A stretch of 64,000 nt of DNA from CBDDBH01 sp965225625 (GTDB lineage Bacteria > Pseudomonadota > Gammaproteobacteria > JADZEE01), in the NCBI GenBank assembly GCA_965225625.1, contig CBDDBH010000034.1, forward strand, positions 62,001 through 126,000, written 5' to 3'. This document shows, piece by piece, positions 59,647 through 64,000 of this stretch. The position numbers and the translations under genes were made by a program. The first letter of the stretch is position 1. Every line of letters begins with the position of its first letter. The notes under the pieces are model-generated. The model did not search any database. It was given only the letters and a program-made list of their open reading frames with translations, and was not told the DNA's origin.

Positions 59647-62003
59647 TCGTTTGATGATGAGGCGTTCGCCTCGCGCTCGGCCAGGGCGCGCAAAACCCGC
59701 TCCGGTGTTGCCGGGATCTGATTGAGACGTACGCCCGTGGCGTTCTTTATAGCGTTGCTTATTGCCGGTGCCGGTCCGCAGATCCCAATCTCGGCCACAC
59801 CTTTGGCACCGAATGGTGCAGTTGGCTCTGGTTCTTCGACAATGATCGGGTGAATGGCGTAAGGCGTATCGGCCATGCCCGGAACCTTGTAGTCCATCAT
59901 GGTGGGGTTCGCGAGGCGGCCTTCCTCCCACACCAGTTCTTCGATGGTAGCGTAGCCAATGCCCTGTACTACGGCGCCGTGGATCTGGCCTTCCACCGCA
60001 ACTGGATTGATCGCGCGTCCGACATCGTGCACCGCCCACAATTGCAACAGTTCGACCTTGCCGGTGACCTCGTCGACTTCTACCTCCGCGACCTGTGCGC
60101 CGAAGGTATGGATGCCTATCGATGCCGGCATATTGAAGCCATCAACGATGGTGCGTTTCGGATCGAACGGGCGTCCGGGAAACAGCCATTCATGTGTAGC
60201 GCTGATCGGTCCGCCGACGCCAAAGGTGGCACGACCGGCGATCGCAGCGAAAGGCAGTTGTGCGCTGGGCACGCCCGCCATGCCGACGACGCCACCCGGT
60301 CGCAGTTCCAAATCTTCTTTGGCGCATTCCAACATTTCACTCGCGTGCGCGAAAATCTTCTCGCGGACCTGTTCACAGGCGTGACGAACGGCGACGCCGA
60401 CCGTGTAAGTGACGCGGCTGCCTGCCGTCAGGAAATCATAGGGAGATAGATCCGAATCGGGGGTCGCAAAATTCACGTTATCGAGTGCCAGGCCCAGACT
60501 GCCGGCGGCGATCTGCGCTAGCGCGGTATCGGAGCCCTGACCGATATCCTGCGCGGCCGTGTTGAGCGTAATCGTGCCGTCTTCGTTGAGTCGAACCGTC
60601 GCCCCCGCGCTCAGAAAGCTGCAGGTGTGGGCGAGTGCCGCGACGCCGATGCCGCGGCGCCTGCCTGCTCGAACGGTGCCGGACTGCGCACATAAGCGCT
60701 GCCAATCCGACGCTTCGCGGACCCGCTCGAGACAGGTTGCCACGCTTCCAACCGCGACCGGATCACCCCCAACCCAAGGGTCACCAGTGGCCAACGCGTT
60801 TTTCAGACGTAACTCAATGGGATCGATCCCCAGTTGCTCCGCGACCTGGTCAATTTGGCATTCGCCGGCAAACGTCGCCTGTGGGTTGCCAAAACCGCGA
60901 AACGACCCTGCGATCGAACAGTTGGTATAAACAGACCATGCGCGTACTTCGAAGTTTGGAATATTGTAGGGACCACGTGCAAAGTAGGCGGCGTAGCCGA
61001 GGACTGCGGGGCTTTCATCGGCATAAGCGCCGCCGTCCAATATGATCTCTGCGCTACGTGCGATGAGTATTCCGTCGCGCTTCGCGCCGGTTTTCATACG
61101 GATCCGCCCACCGTGCCGGCGCTTGGTGGTTGTCATGTCCTGATCGCGGGTCAGTGTAATCTTCACCGGCGCGCCGGCTGCGCGGCTTAACGCGCCGACC
61201 AGTGCTTGATTCGTCAGATCGCCTTTGCCACCGAACGCGCCGCCGATCGCGGGCGCAATGACTCTTACTTTCGACATCGGCATGGCTAGTACGTCGGCAA
61301 GCAAGGATTGCATTCGCACGACACCCTGCATCGACGACCACACCGTGAGTTTGCCGCGATTGTCGATCTCGGCCAGCGTCGATACCGGTTCCAAATACAT
61401 GTGCTCCTGGGACGGTAGCCAATATTCGTCTTCGGCGATCACATCGCATTGTGCCCATGCCGCGCCGACATCACCTTCTTGATAAGCGGTATAACTGATT
61501 GCATTTTCTTCCGCCGGTGCGGCGTACTGGCCACCGTAGTTCAACCGTTCCTCATGGATCACTGGTGCTCCGGGTTGCATGGCGGCTATCGGGTCATACA
61601 CCGCTTCGAGTTCTTCATACTCGACGTCGATAAGTCGTACGGCTTGTTGCGCTGTTGCCAAATCTGTTGCGGCTACCGCGGCAACGGGCTCGCCGAGGTA
61701 ACGCACCTTGTCGCGCGCAAGTGAGTATTGATCTTTGAAAAAAGCGCCGTGCCGTTCGGCCGAAAAATCCGCGCACGTGATGACGGCCCGTACGCCGGGC
61801 AAGGCGGCCGCCGCAGTGATGTCGCAGGAAATAATTCGTGCGTGCGGGTAAATGCTGCCCAGCACCGCCCCGTGAAGCATACCTGGTCGGGTCAGATCAT
61901 CGGTGTAGTAGGCGCGACCTTGTACTTTCTCACCGCTTGCGAGCTGCGGGACAGATGCACCGACGACGTCGCCGACTGGAATGCCATTGGGCAAAGCGCT
62001 CAT
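59643..62003 (-). CDS. Molybdopterin-binding subunit of a xanthine dehydrogenase-family hydroxylase
   Basis: A 786-residue XdhB/CoxL-type large subunit from the ATG at 62003. The frame is open for 12 more codons, but the ATG sits in an ATGA overlap with the upstream gene. Signatures are GGAFGGKGDL (cofactor-binding), FRGFGNPQATFAGE, AQDIGQGSDT and GAKGVAEIG near the end, whose Glu is the active-site base. It oxidises aldehydes or N-heterocycles with water as oxygen donor. The iron-sulfur and FAD subunits are not visible in the window. The neighbouring partial gene at 62983 encodes a second large subunit. Confidence 0.9.
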   Translation of the reverse strand: MSALPNGIPVGDVVGASVPQLASGEKVQGRAYYTDDLTRPGMLHGAVLGSIYPHARIISCDITAAAALPGVRAVITCADFSAERHGAFFKDQYSLARDKVRYLGEPVAAVAATDLATAQQAVRLIDVEYEELEAVYDPIAAMQPGAPVIHEERLNYGGQYAAPAEENAISYTAYQEGDVGAAWAQCDVIAEDEYWLPSQEHMYLEPVSTLAEIDNRGKLTVWSSMQGVVRMQSLLADVLAMPMSKVRVIAPAIGGAFGGKGDLTNQALVGALSRAAGAPVKITLTRDQDMTTTKRRHGGRIRMKTGAKRDGILIARSAEIILDGGAYADESPAVLGYAAYFARGPYNIPNFEVRAWSVYTNCSIAGSFRGFGNPQATFAGECQIDQVAEQLGIDPIELRLKNALATGDPWVGGDPVAVGSVATCLERVREASDWQRLCAQSGTVRAGRRRGIGVAALAHTCSFLSAGATVRLNEDGTITLNTAAQDIGQGSDTALAQIAAGSLGLALDNVNFATPDSDLSPYDFLTAGSRVTYTVGVAVRHACEQVREKIFAHASEMLECAKEDLELRPGGVVGMAGVPSAQLPFAAIAGRATFGVGGPISATHEWLFPGRPFDPKRTIVDGFNMPASIGIHTFGAQVAEVEVDEVTGKVELLQLWAVHDVGRAINPVAVEGQIHGAVVQGIGYATIEELVWEEGRLANPTMMDYKVPGMADTPYAIHPIIVEEPEPTAPFGAKGVAEIGICGPAPAISNAIKNATGVRLNQIPATPERVLRALAEREANASSSND

Positions 62004-62863
62004 TCGTCGAGCAACGAAAAATCGTAGATGTCGCGCCAAGCGCGTTCTTGCTCAATGCCGAGCGCTTTTCGCATACGGTCGATAGCGCCCTGCGCGATGT
62101 CGGGCTCCGTGCGACCGTGGGCAGTGAACTTATCGACAAAGAGATTGCTCGTAGCCTCGACGAGATCCGCAGGTACGTCGAAGTACTCATATAGTTCCGT
62201 GCCGACCAGCTCGGAATCGTTGTTCAGAATATCCAGCCCGTGCTTGAGAACGCGGGCGGCGGCACCGACGAGTTCAGGCTCTTTCGCTAACATCGACTCA
62301 TGTACGGCCAGCCCGGTCGTGGGAACGCGTATGCTGTCGCCAAAAAACGCAAGCGTGCGCAATCCCAATTTCTCGACCCAGGGTGGCGGTACCGCCGAAC
62401 TCAGCACTGCAGCCGCGACGTTGCCGCTGCGCAACAGACCCAAGCGCGCCGTGTCGTCGCGGGCCGCTGCCAGCTCGACGTCTTCGTCCGGGTTAAGGCC
62501 AGATTGGCTTAGCAGAATTCGTGTTAACTGGGCGGGTGGCGCGATGATAGGGTAACCCGCAACCTTATGGCCCTTGAGCGCAGCGATAGTGGGTATTTCA
62601 TTACTTGCGTACAGCCAGAACATCGGCCGATCGGTCGCCACGAAAACGACGCGCTGTGACATATCCTTCAGTGCGCTCACCAGGGCCGCGCCGCAACTTA
62701 CCTGAAACGTTTCGGCCGGAAGTTCAGCATCGGCTGTAAAGGTGATATCGACCAGTTCGACGCGCAGATCCGCTTGTTCATACAAGCCGGCTTTACTGGC
62801 GACGAAATGGCAAAGCAGCTCGTGCGGATCAAACGCCTTAAAACCGAGTTGGATAGTTCTCAC
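62000..62863 (-). CDS. NMT1/THI5-like substrate-binding protein
   Basis: A 287-residue protein from a GTG at 62863; the frame is open for 31 more codons of low-information sequence. It has the periplasmic-binding-protein-II fold of NMT1/SsuA-type proteins (LGFKAFDPHELLCHFVASKAGLYEQADLRVELV...; LKGHKVAGYPIIAPPAQLTRILL). No convincing signal peptide precedes it, so it may be cytoplasmic or the start is mis-set. It lies between and overlaps molybdenum hydroxylase genes, which suggests a role in substrate delivery or a related enzymatic role rather than a full ABC importer; no permease gene is seen. Confidence 0.75.
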   Translation of the reverse strand: MRTIQLGFKAFDPHELLCHFVASKAGLYEQADLRVELVDITFTADAELPAETFQVSCGAALVSALKDMSQRVVFVATDRPMFWLYASNEIPTIAALKGHKVAGYPIIAPPAQLTRILLSQSGLNPDEDVELAAARDDTARLGLLRSGNVAAAVLSSAVPPPWVEKLGLRTLAFFGDSIRVPTTGLAVHESMLAKEPELVGAAARVLKHGLDILNNDSELVGTELYEYFDVPADLVEATSNLFVDKFTAHGRTEPDIAQGAIDRMRKALGIEQERAWRDIYDFSLLDE

Positions 62864-62982
62864 GTGATTGCTCTCTCGCTGCGAGGTGCCGCTGGTGGAC
62901 GCCGTCCGGTGGTGTGCATCAACTCGCCGTAAATAGTCGGTCCGTATCCCAGACAACCTCGCCCTTGCGTAGACCTATCGAC

Positions 62983-64000
62983 TTAACGTTGCTCCACACT
63001 TACCAAGCGCTCGCGGTTGTGATTTTGCAGCAGTTCGAACAGCGCATTAGGCGGATTGTGGGTATCGTCGATAATCACGCCCTCGTCGTGCAGAGCGTCT
63101 TGCAGGGCGGAAGAAATCGCGTGCAGCGGTGCACCGCCACCTTCGCCCATGCCTTTTGCGCCGTTGTAACTGAAAGGGGAAGCGTTGCTCAAGCTGCCAT
63201 AATGCAGATGCGGCATGTTCAGTGCGGTTAACGGGATGTAATCGCTGAAGGAACTGGTCAGCAGGTTGCCATCCTCGTCGTAGCTGAAGCTTTCCATTAA
63301 TGCCGCGCCGATGCCGTGGGCGGTTGCGCCGTGTACCTGGCCTTCAACAATTTGCGGGTTAATGACGTTGCCACAGTCATCGACCGCGGCGTAAGCGTGA
63401 ATGCGTGGCTGATACGTATCCGCATCGACCTCGATCACTGCGATGTGTAACTGTGCAGCGTAGGTCAATGTCAGATTTCCATATTTGCGTTTGATATCGA
63501 GAAGCTCGAACGGCGGACGATAGACGTGGCGAACGTTGAGTGTCAGATCCGCCATCTCATCCGGCAATGTTGCGTTATTGGCATTTACCAGGTTGCACAG
63601 GTACCAGTAATTTACTGATTTATCGGAGCCTTTTACTCGCACCTCGGGACCCTGTGTACCCACTCCGAACTCCAGGTCGTCGGGATTGGCTTCCATGACG
63701 AACGCAGCCAGCGTCTTCATTTGCTCTTTCAATTTCTGGCAGGCGCCGTGCACCGCAGACAGGCCGGTCACCGCGAACTGACTGGCATAGGAGCCGGAAT
63801 GTCCGGTAAAGGTATTCCATTCGCTGTCAAATCCAGTGCGCACGAACACCATGGCAGGATCCACGCCTAGCTCTTCAGCGACGACCTGCGATACGGTGGT
63901 CTCGTGGCCCTGCCCCGAAGGACCGGCACCCATGGCCGCGACGATAGATCCATCCAGATCCAATTTAAGCGAGCACACTTCCGAGTTGCCGGAGAACGGA
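62983..64000 (-). CDS. Second molybdenum hydroxylase large subunit (partial, 5' end off window)
   Basis: The frame remains open to the right edge, so only the C-terminal ~338 residues are seen. MGAGPSGQGHETTVSQVVAEELGV, VIEVDADTYQPRIHAYAAVDDCG and GAKGMGEGGGAPLHAI are the C-terminal signatures of xanthine dehydrogenase/CoxL large subunits, including the active-site Glu in the last motif. It is upstream of the NMT1-like gene on the same strand, so the two hydroxylase large subunits and the binding protein probably form one operon. Confidence 0.88.
   Translation of the reverse strand, partial: PFSGNSEVCSLKLDLDGSIVAAMGAGPSGQGHETTVSQVVAEELGVDPAMVFVRTGFDSEWNTFTGHSGSYASQFAVTGLSAVHGACQKLKEQMKTLAAFVMEANPDDLEFGVGTQGPEVRVKGSDKSVNYWYLCNLVNANNATLPDEMADLTLNVRHVYRPPFELLDIKRKYGNLTLTYAAQLHIAVIEVDADTYQPRIHAYAAVDDCGNVINPQIVEGQVHGATAHGIGAALMESFSYDEDGNLLTSSFSDYIPLTALNMPHLHYGSLSNASPFSYNGAKGMGEGGGAPLHAISSALQDALHDEGVIIDDTHNPPNALFELLQNHNRERLVSVEQR

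Noticed and set aside
1..64000. CRISPR array, rRNA or complete tRNA genes
   Set aside because: No regularly spaced repeats or complete RNA gene structures were seen on either strand.

Overview
The window looks like an accessory part of the chromosome of a Gram-negative proteobacterium, most likely a gammaproteobacterium. This rests on an ABC-type surface-polysaccharide export pair, a NusG/RfaH-type antiterminator, a FecR-like protein, a lipoprotein signal, an outer-membrane barrel and proteobacterial IS3 elements. Species assignment is inference.

Layout. (1) 1-9.1 kb: a minus-strand surface-polysaccharide cluster. It holds a sulfoquinovose-synthase-like gene cut by the window edge, two more nucleotide-sugar SDR enzymes, a KpsM/KpsT-type ABC exporter, a GT4 glycosyltransferase with an apparent homopolymer frameshift, a DegT aminotransferase, a winged-helix regulator and an RfaH-like antiterminator. 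(2) 9.1-14.1 kb: a scar region with the 3' half of a tRNA-Leu, a beta-helix gene with a G12 tract, one complete IS3-family element and a second one whose left end is missing. (3) 14.1-19.8 kb: a type I PKS (KS-AT-DH-degenerate MT-...-start of ER) cut off by the second IS. (4) 21-38 kb: an unusual tailoring/glycosylation block with an NTase-PqqD fusion, an APH-type kinase, an SDR epimerase, a glycosyltransferase, an asparagine-synthase-like amide synthetase lacking the nucleophilic Cys, an FkbH-like HAD/GNAT protein, an NHL propeller, a methyltransferase and a carbamoyltransferase. (5) 38-46.4 kb: two non-heme iron oxygenases, a propeller-like protein, and then what I regard as the key system, a candidate RiPP cluster. 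It has a divergent EpiD-like flavoprotein, a free-standing PqqD-like recognition protein, a 54-residue precursor ending in GCWWNPC, two ferritin-like (DUF455-type) enzymes flanking a small helical protein, and an S26-type peptidase. (6) 46.5-52.9 kb: a FecR-domain protein, a three-heme lipoprotein, an outer-membrane barrel and a large di-heme/TSP3 protein. (7) 53-64 kb: a more ordinary metabolic region with a TPP enzyme, a serine hydrolase, a PhyH dioxygenase, a Tat-type FAD oxidoreductase, two molybdopterin hydroxylase subunits and an NMT1-like binding protein.

How the pieces fit. The PqqD-like protein would bind the leader of the small peptide. The flavoprotein and the ferritin-like enzymes would modify the CWWNPC end, and the S26 peptidase could remove the leader or take part in export. 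The product is unknown.

A striking secondary theme is gene decay. Short remnants of a KS domain, an NTase, the propeller-like protein and a TSP3 tail lie between intact genes, and each resembles an intact gene elsewhere in the window. Together with the IS-truncated PKS and the tRNA fragment, this suggests a plastic island that has been duplicated and pruned. I saw no CRISPR array, rRNA or complete tRNA.
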